This document shows, piece after piece, positions 10,096 to 18,037 of a stretch of DNA of 48,746 nucleotides. This DNA comes from Elusimicrobiaceae bacterium (GTDB lineage: Bacteria; Elusimicrobiota; Elusimicrobia; Elusimicrobiales; Elusimicrobiaceae): the NCBI GenBank assembly GCA_028700325.1, contig JAQVSV010000010.1, forward strand, positions 1-48,746, in the 5' to 3' direction. How positions within the stretch are numbered: position 1 is the stretch's first letter; each line of letters starts with the position of its first letter. The position numbers and the translations under genes are program-made. Below the pieces are notes generated by a model, which was not told the origin of the DNA, did no database searches, and worked only from the letters and a program-made list of their open reading frames with translations.

Positions 10096-10124
10096 AGTCT
10101 ACAACTAATGGGGAAGGGCGGCAA
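10096..10124 (-). promoter_or_regulatory. Promoter of P8 (TTGCCG-17-TAGACT)
   Basis: Minus-strand -35 TTGCCG and -10 TAGACT separated by exactly 17 bases. The -10 hexamer and spacing are identical to those of the P1 and P6 promoters. A perfect 9-bp inverted repeat lies just upstream. Confidence 0.6.
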
Positions 10125-10132
10125 GGGACAGT

Positions 10133-10154
10133 GGGCCTATGCCCTCATAGGCCC
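10133..10154. promoter_or_regulatory. Inverted repeat upstream of the P8 promoter (candidate operator)
   Basis: Perfect 9-bp arms GGGCCTATG / CATAGGCCC around a 4-base centre, 8 bases upstream of the P8 -35 element. The position suits an activator or repressor site. It has no T-run, so it is not a typical terminator. Confidence 0.35.
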
Positions 10155-10223
10155 TAAGGCCTATATTCATCCGCGCAAATACCAGCAATCCCTGCCGTGC
10201 CTGCATCCGGCGCCGGCGGAGCT

Positions 10224-10424
10224 TCACGCGCTTTTGCCGGCGCACATGATGCGGACAGCCAGCACCCCGGCCAATAGCAAAGCGACACGGACAATTCCCG
10301 CCACGACTTTTTGTGCGGATGATGACTCTGCCCGGCTGCGATTCTCCCTCTTCATTATTCCAACGCACCGGCTGAAATCCGATCCGGCAAGCGCAGCAAG
10401 GCCAATACGCAATGCCGCTTTCAT
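10224..10424 (-). CDS. Possible small membrane protein (doubtful)
   Basis: A 66-residue frame starting ATG (MKAALRIGLAAL) with a C-terminal hydrophobic helix (VVAGIVRVALLLAGVLAV) lies in the 590-base gap between the P7 stop and the P8 -10 element. The upstream GGTG is a poor ribosome site, and composition is not better than chance for this GC content. It could be a small membrane peptide or the remnant of an array gene. The rest of the gap holds only the promoter, the inverted repeat and the P8 leader. Confidence 0.2.
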   Translation of the reverse strand: MKAALRIGLAALAGSDFSRCVGIMKRENRSRAESSSAQKVVAGIVRVALLLAGVLAVRIMCAGKSA

Positions 10425-10518
10425 CACACCGACAAGCGCAACCAAACCACCGCGTTCCGCAAAAACAACGTGCAAAAACCCGGAACGGCATGCAGCAAGG
10501 CAGGATTGAAATTGCAGG

Positions 10519-11931
10519 TCAGGGTTCGGGGTCCGCGGTATAACCCCGTTCCGGTTGGGGAGAAGAGGCGAACCCCGACAGGATATCAGAAGACGCCGCG
10601 GGAGCCGGAAGCAGCGCAGTCCTGAGGCTTTCTTCCGCGATTGATTTAAGCGCTTCTATATAAGCCGGTTCCACTATCAGCTGCGGTTGCCGGACCAGCG
10701 CGACCGTGCCGCCGCTCAGAAAAATTCCGGCGCCCAAAAGCGCCGCGCCCGCTAGCGAAAAAAACGGCGCGGACAAACCGGACAGGCTTAACGCCAGCAA
10801 CGCCGCGCCGACAGCAATAGCCAGCGCGCCGGCTGAAAATTTCATTCCGCACAACATCCTGCTCTCGGGTTTTTTTGACAGCATCGAATATGCCGAACAG
10901 GAAACCGACAGCCCGCCGGACAGGCACGCCCGCGCAACCTCCTGCGCATGCTCGTTGCGTTCGGCGCAAAGTTTATTGAGCCGGGCGATTCCGGCGTTCC
11001 ACGACAGCAGGCTTTCTCCGCAGCAGGAAGGTTCCCTGCCGAGCATTTCCGCGATTATGGAAATTTCGGTATCAATGCCGGAAATCACGGCGTTATGTTT
11101 TACGGAAGCGGCATCACATGTTTTGCCAAGCTCGCCGCCATCCCCCCGGTCGGCAAAATACTGGCCGGAACCGGACGCAGCCAGCTGATTTTCAGTCATC
11201 AGAACCGGCACGGTATAGTTCATCTTGACATCCGGCGTTTTTTCGCCGTCAAATCCGGAAGACCGGGCTGTTGTTATAGCTCCGGCGCCTTTCTTGGGCG
11301 CGGCGGAGGTGGCGGCATAGCTTTTGGTCAGCTGCCGCAGGTTGTCAAGCCTCAGCTTGCTGTTTCTGAGAACGGCGCGCTGATACATGAAAGTCTGCTG
11401 CATGTTCGGCGAAACGGGCACTTTGGTCACCGGGCCTTTCCGGCCGGCCTCTTTAACCTCCGGCATTTCGTAAGCCGTCTGCCGGAGAACCCGGTCGGCC
11501 GTGCCGCCGGAAGCGCGGGCCCGGCCGTCCGCGGGCAAAATCACTGTCGTCCCTTTCCTTCGCAAAAACGACACGGCGGGACTTGGCGGGCCTTTGCTTT
11601 TCTGAAACCCTGCCAGCGGCAGCCCCGAAACACGATCCTTGAGCGCCTCCCGCAACATCCGCGCGCCGCCAACCACAGGCAGATTGGCGCGCTGAACCGC
11701 GCCCATGGTTGATTCCGTCTGACGGAGCTGCCGTTTAGGAATATCGGTCATCATCGCGCGGCTCTGGTCAGGCGCAAAAAACCGCTGCGTCACGCCGGAA
11801 AACGCGAGTCCGGCAAATATCGCCGCGCCCAGCGCGAAAAACGTCGCCAGCTGCCTTTTTTGCGTGCCGAACAGAATCAGAAAAAAATTCCGGTGTTTCC
11901 ACCCGCCACGGCCAGAAAATTCGTTTGCCAT
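10519..11931 (-). CDS. P7: membrane-anchored protein of the low-complexity array, unknown function
   Basis: 470 residues. The N-terminus reads FFLILFGTQKRQ directly before the first membrane helix (about 27-47), a good match to the juxtamembrane L-[LF]-G-x-K motif of P1-P5. The middle is basic and helical rather than Gly-rich and contains a Cys cluster (REPSCCGESLL, NKLCAERNE, ARACLSGGLSVSCS). Two close hydrophobic helices follow (ALAIAVGAALLALSLSG and SLAGAALLGAGIFLSGG), then RQPQLIVEPAYIEAL and a Pro/Ala-rich tail. The helical pair followed by Q-x-Q-L-x-V recalls the QGQ domain of P1-P4. I chose the ATG with GGAG five bases upstream; an in-frame GTG lies 42 nt earlier. I found no clear promoter, yet P5 ends with a terminator, so P7 probably has its own start signal between about 11940 and 12360. 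Function unknown. Confidence 0.8.
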   Translation of the reverse strand: MANEFSGRGGWKHRNFFLILFGTQKRQLATFFALGAAIFAGLAFSGVTQRFFAPDQSRAMMTDIPKRQLRQTESTMGAVQRANLPVVGGARMLREALKDRVSGLPLAGFQKSKGPPSPAVSFLRRKGTTVILPADGRARASGGTADRVLRQTAYEMPEVKEAGRKGPVTKVPVSPNMQQTFMYQRAVLRNSKLRLDNLRQLTKSYAATSAAPKKGAGAITTARSSGFDGEKTPDVKMNYTVPVLMTENQLAASGSGQYFADRGDGGELGKTCDAASVKHNAVISGIDTEISIIAEMLGREPSCCGESLLSWNAGIARLNKLCAERNEHAQEVARACLSGGLSVSCSAYSMLSKKPESRMLCGMKFSAGALAIAVGAALLALSLSGLSAPFFSLAGAALLGAGIFLSGGTVALVRQPQLIVEPAYIEALKSIAEESLRTALLPAPAASSDILSGFASSPQPERGYTADPEP

Positions 11932-12097
11932 ATCCGCTCCGCCATCGTCGCCGGGACTACCCCCGTTTTTCACATATCAGGCGCGAGTCAGGCGTTACCT
12001 GATTCCACCGCCCGCAAAGATCAACCGCGCGCTCCCCGGCCCGCCACAAGACAATTTTACATTATTTAAAGTGCGCGAAATGCGCTTTCCGGTTTTT

Positions 12098-12324
12098 CAG
12101 GCCGCAGGACTCCACTCCGGCGGCATGAACTTCCCCCGGCTGTGCCATTGGCCTGCCGGCTGTTATTACGCTTTACCGGCAAGCCGGGGGGGTTCTTTTG
12201 CTCCAGACTTCATTTGCCCCGCTTGCGCAGGGTTACACACTCCAGCCCCTGCTTGAGTTATGCCATATTGGCAGTCATTATGCCGTGCCGGCCAGCGCCG
12301 GGTTTTTGTGTGCGGAATTTATAA
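12098..12324. repeat. Dispersed intergenic repeat, copy B (longest)
   Basis: The longest of three copies. Its left end CAGGCCGCAGGAC matches copy A, its left-central module (12134-12180) matches copy C, and its right core (12248-12324) matches copy A at about 80%. It lies just past the P5 terminator. The remaining bases between P7 and P5 hold nothing I can identify besides this repeat and the terminator. Confidence 0.65.
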
Positions 12325-12363
12325 ACAGCAACCGCCATTGCCGTCAGAAAAAAACCTGGCGAT

Positions 12364-12408
12364 AAAAAAAGCTTGTCCGGAGCGGACATTCTTATCCGCC
12401 CCGGACAA
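12364..12408 (-). terminator. Rho-independent terminator after P5
   Basis: Arms TTGTCCGG + GCGGA and TCCGC + CCGGACAA (one A/C mismatch) around an 8-base loop, followed on the minus strand by seven T. It lies about 72 nt after the P5 stop and ends the P6-P3-P4-P5 unit. Confidence 0.85.
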
Positions 12409-12479
12409 ACCGACCTCCCGTCCCTATCCAGCCAACCCGTTACCGCCCGGCGCCGCAGGGACCTTCCCCCGGAAACCGA

Positions 12480-14453
12480 TCAGGAAAGAAAGAGCAATAA
12501 CAAATTCCAGGCTATCCGCAGCGCATCCATAACAAGGCCCAAGAAACTGTCTCCGTCGGAAGCCGCCTGCACGGCCGCGGCAATCTTTGACACCATGGTG
12601 CTTTCCGTCAGCTGGCCCTGCTGATACTTTAACTGCCCGGCTATCGTATACAGCTGGCGCGCTATATCCCTGAGATCACGCCTCAACTCGGCAATCCGCC
12701 TGATTATCGGAGTCGGATCAACATCATCCGGAAGAGCCGCTAAAATAGCTTCCAATATAACAATCTGGACGATGTCGCTTAACGCACGCCAGGCAAGACT
12801 GTTAGCCAACCGCAATGATTCTATCCACGGCGCAGATATATGCGCCCCGTCATTGCCCGGAGGCACTCCGCCCACCACCGCTGATTTGTCGAAGTCATCA
12901 TCAAGCTCGAACGGCGTATCGCCAATAACGTCGCCGGAGGTTTCCTGCCCGGCAAAACAATCTTCGGCACCCTGCCTGACAGATTCAAGACTGCTGGTAT
13001 CAATATTCGCGCATTTGTCCGCAACACATGCCGCCTGAGCCAGCGCGCCTTCCCCCTCGCATGTCGTATCGGTTTGCTGAACGGGCACCGGTGTCGGATC
13101 CTTCTCCTTTGGAACTTCAGGCATGATAATCGGAACTATCTCGGAATCGGTTCCGGTTCCGGTGTTGGTGTCGGTCCAGGTATTGGTCAAAGTATCAGTC
13201 CAAGTATTGGTATTGGTGCCGGTGTTGGTATCCGTACCGGTATCCGTACCGGTATTCGTGCCGGTATTCGTGCCGGTGTTGGTATTGGTGCCGGTATCCG
13301 TGCCGGTATTGGTATCAGTTCCACCGCCACCTCCGCCGCCACCACCTCCGCCACCGTCGTCACCACCTCCGCCGCCGCCACCTCCGCCATTGTCACCGCC
13401 GCCGCTTCCGCCGCCATTGCCGCCACCGCTGCCATCGTCATCGCCATCTGACCCGCCGGATCCGCCATTTGCTCCATCGGAACCGTCGGAACCGTTCGAT
13501 CCGTCAGAACCACTCCCTGAAGAACTGCCGCCCGAGATACCGCTATGGCCGCCGCCACCCACTCTCCCGCTCACCGCACCCGACCCGCCTGACCCGCCGG
13601 GGCCTACGCGTCTGGAAGCGCCCCCGCCGCCTGGAATAGGCATGATAATGGAGTCCGGATTTACCACTATGGGCCCCACCGATGCGTCTTGTGAAGGATT
13701 CCCGCTGATATCGTTGCTAAGATTGACGCTGCCGCCGCTTCCCCCGCCGCCCGTAAATCTGCCGGAAGTGCTGTTGCCCGAACCCAGCACATCGCTGTTC
13801 ATCCGGGCCAGCATGCCGAGCGAATTGGCTCCGGTTCCTGTACGGCCATTGCTTTGCTGTGCGATATCGTCCAGCAGTTTGTCCCGGCCGCCAGTTTCGG
13901 ATAAACCGCCTTTGCCATCCCTGCCGGAACCATCGCCGTTGTTATAACCGCGCCCGCTTCGGCGCGACAGCCAGTTCTCATCTTCAATTTCGCCATTGCC
14001 GTTAAGCCGGGCGGTGAACCGCGTTTTCTTCAATTCGTTCGCCCAATAGCCCATATTGCCGGGTATTCTGAGCGCCGCCAGCCCGCCCGGAGAATTGGGA
14101 TCGGTCCCGGTCAGCACAGCCCCTATCACCGCCAATACTACCGCCGCCATCAGTAATCCCAGCAGCGCGCCCAGTTTCCGCCCCAAAAGAGAGCCGAGCC
14201 GGACTCCGAGCATCCGCTCAAGCCCGCCAAAACCGAATAGCGAAGACAGCATTTCACCCAGAAACTTCGCCGGCGCCGAGAACAGCCGGCTCAGCCAGCC
14301 GCCCGCTGACCCCAGCCCTGACCCCGCAAAGGAACCACCCGTTCCGCCGCTGCCAAACAGCACAGGCGGAAGCTTTTTCTTTTCTTTGTCTTCCTCTTTT
14401 TTATCCGGCACACGCGAGGTATAAAGATGCGAAGTATCGTTATCTCTTTCCAT
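12480..14453 (-). CDS. P5: low-complexity membrane-anchored protein with Thr/Gly repeat stalk
   Basis: 657 residues. Residues 1-30 (MERDNDTSHL, then EKKKLPPVLFGSGG) align with the starts of P4 and P1. SRLF occurs near residue 55. LGSLLGRKLG precedes the membrane helix (about 92-116). A Gly/Ser-rich region follows, then an extreme poly-Gly/Asp tract and a Thr-Asn-Thr-Gly/Asp repeat of about 60 residues. After a segment with four Cys (TTCEGEG, AACVADKC, DCFAG), the C-terminus is helical (IVQIVILEAILAALP; RRDLRDIARQLYTIAGQL) and ends in a hydrophobic tail WNLLLLFLS. The start was placed by homology to P1/P4; two in-frame ATGs upstream (24 and 51 nt) are possible. The 125-nt gap from P4 contains a hairpin. 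Last gene of its transcript. Function unknown; the Thr/Gly tract looks like an extended stalk. Confidence 0.8.
   Translation of the reverse strand: MERDNDTSHLYTSRVPDKKEEDKEKKKLPPVLFGSGGTGGSFAGSGLGSAGGWLSRLFSAPAKFLGEMLSSLFGFGGLERMLGVRLGSLLGRKLGALLGLLMAAVVLAVIGAVLTGTDPNSPGGLAALRIPGNMGYWANELKKTRFTARLNGNGEIEDENWLSRRSGRGYNNGDGSGRDGKGGLSETGGRDKLLDDIAQQSNGRTGTGANSLGMLARMNSDVLGSGNSTSGRFTGGGGSGGSVNLSNDISGNPSQDASVGPIVVNPDSIIMPIPGGGGASRRVGPGGSGGSGAVSGRVGGGGHSGISGGSSSGSGSDGSNGSDGSDGANGGSGGSDGDDDGSGGGNGGGSGGGDNGGGGGGGGGDDGGGGGGGGGGGGTDTNTGTDTGTNTNTGTNTGTNTGTDTGTDTNTGTNTNTWTDTLTNTWTDTNTGTGTDSEIVPIIMPEVPKEKDPTPVPVQQTDTTCEGEGALAQAACVADKCANIDTSSLESVRQGAEDCFAGQETSGDVIGDTPFELDDDFDKSAVVGGVPPGNDGAHISAPWIESLRLANSLAWRALSDIVQIVILEAILAALPDDVDPTPIIRRIAELRRDLRDIARQLYTIAGQLKYQQGQLTESTMVSKIAAAVQAASDGDSFLGLVMDALRIAWNLLLLFLS
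13146..13320. repeat. In-gene short tandem repeat encoding Thr-Asn-Thr-Gly/Asp
   Basis: Degenerate repeat of 6- and 12-base units (GGTATTGGTGCC, GGTATCCGTACC and variants on the plus strand) inside P5. It encodes alternating TNTG and TDTG. In-frame units could change copy number without breaking the gene. Confidence 0.8.
13321..13440. repeat. In-gene poly-glycine tract
   Basis: GGC/GGT/GGA codon runs inside P5 encode stretches of 9-12 Gly broken by Asp, Asn and Ser. The run is contiguous with the Thr repeat, forming one low-complexity stalk. Confidence 0.8.
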
Positions 14454-14484
14454 ATGGCCGCCCGCCTTAAATAGCATATCCGTC

Positions 14485-14540
14485 CCGCCGGAGAGAGCTG
14501 CCATGCAAACCTGCCACGCGGCAACTTCCCTCTCCGGCGG
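14485..14540 (-). other. Intergenic hairpin between P4 and P5
   Basis: An 11-bp perfect stem (CCGCCGGAGAG and its complement) with a 34-base loop lies in the 125-nt gap upstream of P5. There is no T-run. It may be a processing, stability or attenuation element tuning P5 relative to P4. Confidence 0.5.
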
Positions 14541-14578
14541 AACCGGACTAAAACAACTTACCTGCCTGCATCACCTAA

Positions 14579-16396
14579 TCAAAGCAAATATCCGCTTTCC
14601 CGTAAGATCTTCAAATCCTCTTCACTTTGTTCAAAGTACTTGCTCGCATTTGCATCAACCTTGGTATCAGTGCTGGTAGCAATACTGGTTGGAGCGACGG
14701 TATCAACAGCGGTATTCACGTCAGAGGCTGTGCCTGTGTCGGCAATAATACCGAGCGATTCAAGCTTTTCCGAGAATGAAGAGCTCCCGGTGCCCGAACT
14801 CATGAACAGGCCGGCCGCACCCACGGCAAGCGCCAAAAACCCTATAATCATACCTGCTGCGACAGCACCACCAGTCCCGAAAAACGCAAGGCCCGTGCCA
14901 ATGGCAAGTATGGCACCGCACCCTATGACTAACGAACCCAGCAATGCCTGACCCTGTTCCGCTATAATCAACGCCCCTGTAACCGCCAGAATACCGATAC
15001 AAACAGCCAGGCCGGCCAAAATAGCAAGAACAGCCGCCGCGGCCGCGGGAGCTAACGGACCCGCCGGCAACAGCAACGCCGCAGCCGACAAAGCTATCAG
15101 CAATGCCGAACCGATGGCAAGCGTCGTCGCCGCTGTTTTCAGATAACTGTCAAGCGGGCTGGCGACTTCTTCGGTAGTGGTGACATTCGGAGTCTGCGTA
15201 CTTGTCGTGGTGCCATCCGAGGTCGTAGCAGCGGTAGGCGTGACGGTATTGATAGTAGTATCGGCTTTGGTAGACTCGGGTATATTCCCGGTTCCGCCGG
15301 AATTTCCATCGCTGTTGTTTGCGCCGGGAATCACAGGATCGTTGCTGTCAATCGAACCGCTGGGCGCATTGCCCCCGTCCCAGGCAACATCCCCCGTACC
15401 TTTTTTGGCCATTGCGTCACTGCTGACTTTTGCCGCGCCCATATGCTCCTGCACCGCATTGGCCTGAGAAATCGCGCCGCGCGAATTGCGGGTGGGAGTT
15501 TTTACGCCGCCGCGCGAAGTCGCTTTCCGTCCGCCGATGCCGGTCGCTTTGCCGAACGTCGGCTTCTGGAATGAAGCCATCAGGTTGGACATGCCGCTGT
15601 CAGCGCCGCCGGAGCCGGGCTTGGCCGTGCCAAGCGAGCCGGAGGAGGAACTGCCTCCGCCGGACGCGCTTCCCAGTCCGCTGAGCGCACCCATGCCGCT
15701 GCCGCCCGCGCCAGCGCCGCCGCCCGCGCCATTAAGCAGGTTTCCCAGCCCGTCCGCGGCCGCATTCGCGCCCGCAACTTTAGGATCAGCCGCTCCGGCA
15801 TCCGCGTCCGAAGTTTCAGCTTCGGAAAGGGTTTCAGCGTCAGCGTCCTCATCAAGGTTGCTTTCTTCGCCGTTGCCGGATTTCCGGGCGTTGGCGTCAG
15901 AAAACATCGCAAGGGAACTCTGCCCCGCGCCGGACCGTTTCTCGCGCGAGCCGGACGAATAGTCGTCGCCCCTGGCGAAATTGACAAGCGAGGGTGACCT
16001 GAGCGCGCTGTTGCCTTTGCTGTCTTTCACCATATAGGCTCCGCCGAGCGCAAGCAGACCCGCCGAAAGAGCCAGCGCGGCGCCAATGGCAAGTTTGGAG
16101 CCGAACAGCGAGGCCATGAACCCGCCGGAGCCGCCAAAACCGCTGCCGAACAGGCCGGTTACAGCCCGGCCGAACAGCCCGCCGCTGCCGCCCATGCCGC
16201 CGCCGAGCAGCCCGCCTCCGCCCGAGCCTTCAAGCGCGGTGCCCGTAAGCGACGCGCCGTTTTTGCCGCCCATAAGCCAGGGAGGCAACAGTTTTTTCTT
16301 CTTCTCCTCCTGCTGATCGGGAGAAGTGACTTTCAGTTCAACCGTCGCGCGCTTGATTTGCGGCCCGGTGATTTTGCTGGTATCATTATCTTTCAT
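14579..16396 (-). CDS. P4: low-complexity membrane protein with C-terminal QGQ domain, paralogue of P1
   Basis: 605 residues. N-terminus MKDNDTSKITG, then EEKKKKLLPPWLMGG, corresponding to EKKGLPPWLLGG of P1. Gly-rich FG repeats lead to MASLFGSK directly before a membrane helix (about 102-123). The next region has SLAMFSDANA and EESNLDED, also seen in P1 (SLQMLSDRNF; KESNLDDEE). A long Gly/Ser stretch and a Thr-rich linker (TTTSTQTPNVTTTEE) precede a C-terminal domain of about four hydrophobic helices with IIAEQGQALLG between helices two and three, then SSGTGSSSFSEKLESLGI, nearly identical in P1. The ATG has GGGGA seven bases upstream. It follows P3 by 57 nt in the P6-P3-P4-P5 transcript. The Gly/Ser/Thr region is probably extracytoplasmic between two membrane domains. 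Function unknown. Confidence 0.85.
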   Translation of the reverse strand: MKDNDTSKITGPQIKRATVELKVTSPDQQEEKKKKLLPPWLMGGKNGASLTGTALEGSGGGGLLGGGMGGSGGLFGRAVTGLFGSGFGGSGGFMASLFGSKLAIGAALALSAGLLALGGAYMVKDSKGNSALRSPSLVNFARGDDYSSGSREKRSGAGQSSLAMFSDANARKSGNGEESNLDEDADAETLSEAETSDADAGAADPKVAGANAAADGLGNLLNGAGGGAGAGGSGMGALSGLGSASGGGSSSSGSLGTAKPGSGGADSGMSNLMASFQKPTFGKATGIGGRKATSRGGVKTPTRNSRGAISQANAVQEHMGAAKVSSDAMAKKGTGDVAWDGGNAPSGSIDSNDPVIPGANNSDGNSGGTGNIPESTKADTTINTVTPTAATTSDGTTTSTQTPNVTTTEEVASPLDSYLKTAATTLAIGSALLIALSAAALLLPAGPLAPAAAAAVLAILAGLAVCIGILAVTGALIIAEQGQALLGSLVIGCGAILAIGTGLAFFGTGGAVAAGMIIGFLALAVGAAGLFMSSGTGSSSFSEKLESLGIIADTGTASDVNTAVDTVAPTSIATSTDTKVDANASKYFEQSEEDLKILRESGYLL

Positions 16397-16453
16397 AACA
16401 TTCCCCTATTACGGCTCGGCGACACAGAATAAATACTGAAAAACAGCATCCCG

Positions 16454-18019
16454 TCATCCCAACAATTTATAAGTGGTATTGCCAATGATATTCCCGCTTG
16501 AGTCCAGCACGTCGGCAACCATTTCGCCGGTATTGGAAGCCGAAGCCGCCGCTTCGCCGGCGGCCGGGCCGGGAGGCAGCGCAAGCTGCGCGCTCCTGCC
16601 GCCGTCAGTCAGCGCAAGCTGACCGCTCGTCGTGTTTGCCGCGGGAGCCGCGGTTTGCGCGACAGCCTGCCCGGAACCGGCGTTTTCAAGAGCCGTCATC
16701 GTTTTGGCGGCTGCTGCGGTTTCCGCCTCTATCTTCTGCTGGTCCAGCTGGGTTTCATAACCGACCATGGCCTTATAGGCGGAGAAAGTCGTTATACCGC
16801 CTATTGCCGTGAGCATAAGGCCCTGCACAAGCTGGCCCTGCGTAGTCATGATCAGAATACCTAAAAGGGTCATCACCGCGGCGCAGGCAAGCGCTATTTT
16901 CGCCAGTATGATCGCGGTGGGAAGCGAAGCCGGAGTTTTGGCCAGCTTGCTCGCGATAAAAAGCAGCAGCATGGAAGCCACCATCAGCGCGTAGGAAGCG
17001 ATTTCTATCCATTTCCAGGGGGAATCATTCTCTTCGGCTTCCGTTGTTTCGGGCGTGGCGGTGGAACCGGCAGGATTGCCGAGATTGATGGAATCCTTCG
17101 GATTAAGAGCGGGGTCGGATGACCCGGACCCGCTGGACATGCCCGCCCCGTTGGGATTTACTTCGCCGCTTTTTCCGCTGTTTTCATAGGCGTCCACCAG
17201 CGCGCCGCGCCGGGAATCAGCCGAGGGCCCGCCGCCGCTTAAAGTAGCGTTCACCGCCGCCGCCTGATTGCGCGCGCCGGACAGCGAACTGGTTTTCCGG
17301 CTGGAACCTGACAGTCCGGCACGGGCCGCGCTCTTCAGCCCGTTCGCGGAGCCGGTTCTCACGGCTCCCTCGGACAAACCGCCGGCCGCGCCGGACCGCT
17401 GCCCCAAAGCCGAAGACGAACCGCCGCCGCTCGTGCTGCTTCCGCCGGAACCGCTCCCTACCCCCGCAACGGCGGACAGCCGCGGAATAACAGCCGCGGG
17501 CGCTTCAGCCGCCGCGTCGGCTTTCATCTCCTCGCTTTCGGCGGAAGAAGCCTGCTCTTCCGCTCCGGCCGCCCCGGCCGGAGCGTCTTCGGAAAAAACT
17601 TCGTCGCCCTGCTGTCCTTCTTTAAGATAATCAAGCGAGGACCGGCTGTCCACCACATTCGACTTTGCGGCACGGTTGCTCTCCGCGTCGCTTACCAGCG
17701 CGTCATAATAAGGATCGCTGAAAAGGCTGTGCGCCTCCGCGCCGGGAGAATTGTTGCTCATCACGTTATACACCAGACCCGCTCCGGCAACCAGCGTCAT
17801 CCCGCCTACCGCCAGCCCCGCAATACCGGCCTTTGTCCCCAGCAAAGCGGACAGAACTCCCCCTGAAGAGCTTCCTCCGAACAAGCTTCCGGCCGACGCC
17901 GGCACGGCTTCCCCGCCCGCCCCCACCGCGCCGTTTCCGCGCAGCAGGCGGGAAAGGTAAGGGATCAGCCCTTTTCTTTCTTTCTTGTCCTGCGCCTGTT
18001 CTATATTCGGCATCATCAT
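16454..18019 (-). CDS. P3: low-complexity membrane protein with C-terminal QGQ domain, paralogue of P2
   Basis: 521 residues, closely related to P2. Shared blocks in order: DKKERKGLIPYLSRLLRG (11-28), LSALLGTKAGIAGL before the membrane helix (about 64-85), LFSDPYYDALVSDAESNR (99-116), KSNVVDSRSSLDY (119-131), an acidic Ala-rich stretch, VIPRL, a Gly/Ser linker, SGARNQAAAV, SADSRRGALVDAYEN and DSINLGNP. The C-terminal domain has about four hydrophobic helices with TQGQLVQGLML, an IEAETAAAAKTMTALENAG helix and an Ala-rich tail. DNA blocks are also nearly identical to P2, for example CGTCATAATAAGGATCGCTG on the plus strand, which implies recent duplication or gene conversion. The start follows the P6 stop by 18 nt with AAGG nearby, so P6 and P3 are co-transcribed. 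Function unknown. Confidence 0.87.
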   Translation of the reverse strand: MMMPNIEQAQDKKERKGLIPYLSRLLRGNGAVGAGGEAVPASAGSLFGGSSSGGVLSALLGTKAGIAGLAVGGMTLVAGAGLVYNVMSNNSPGAEAHSLFSDPYYDALVSDAESNRAAKSNVVDSRSSLDYLKEGQQGDEVFSEDAPAGAAGAEEQASSAESEEMKADAAAEAPAAVIPRLSAVAGVGSGSGGSSTSGGGSSSALGQRSGAAGGLSEGAVRTGSANGLKSAARAGLSGSSRKTSSLSGARNQAAAVNATLSGGGPSADSRRGALVDAYENSGKSGEVNPNGAGMSSGSGSSDPALNPKDSINLGNPAGSTATPETTEAEENDSPWKWIEIASYALMVASMLLLFIASKLAKTPASLPTAIILAKIALACAAVMTLLGILIMTTQGQLVQGLMLTAIGGITTFSAYKAMVGYETQLDQQKIEAETAAAAKTMTALENAGSGQAVAQTAAPAANTTSGQLALTDGGRSAQLALPPGPAAGEAAASASNTGEMVADVLDSSGNIIGNTTYKLLG

Positions 18020-18037
18020 AACCTTGCTCCGGACACT

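Noticed and set aside
7200-12324. Shared plus-strand peptide with CLSYA and IMPCRP in two intergenic frames
   Set aside because: The similarity follows from the dispersed DNA repeat (copies A and B). The frames differ around it and have no start signals, so it is not a conserved small protein on present evidence.
13123-13947. Plus-strand frame encoding long Val-Pro and poly-Pro tracts
   Set aside because: It is the antisense image of the Thr/Gly repeat and poly-Gly tract of P5, which has homologous start and membrane motifs in paralogues. No ribosome site or independent support.
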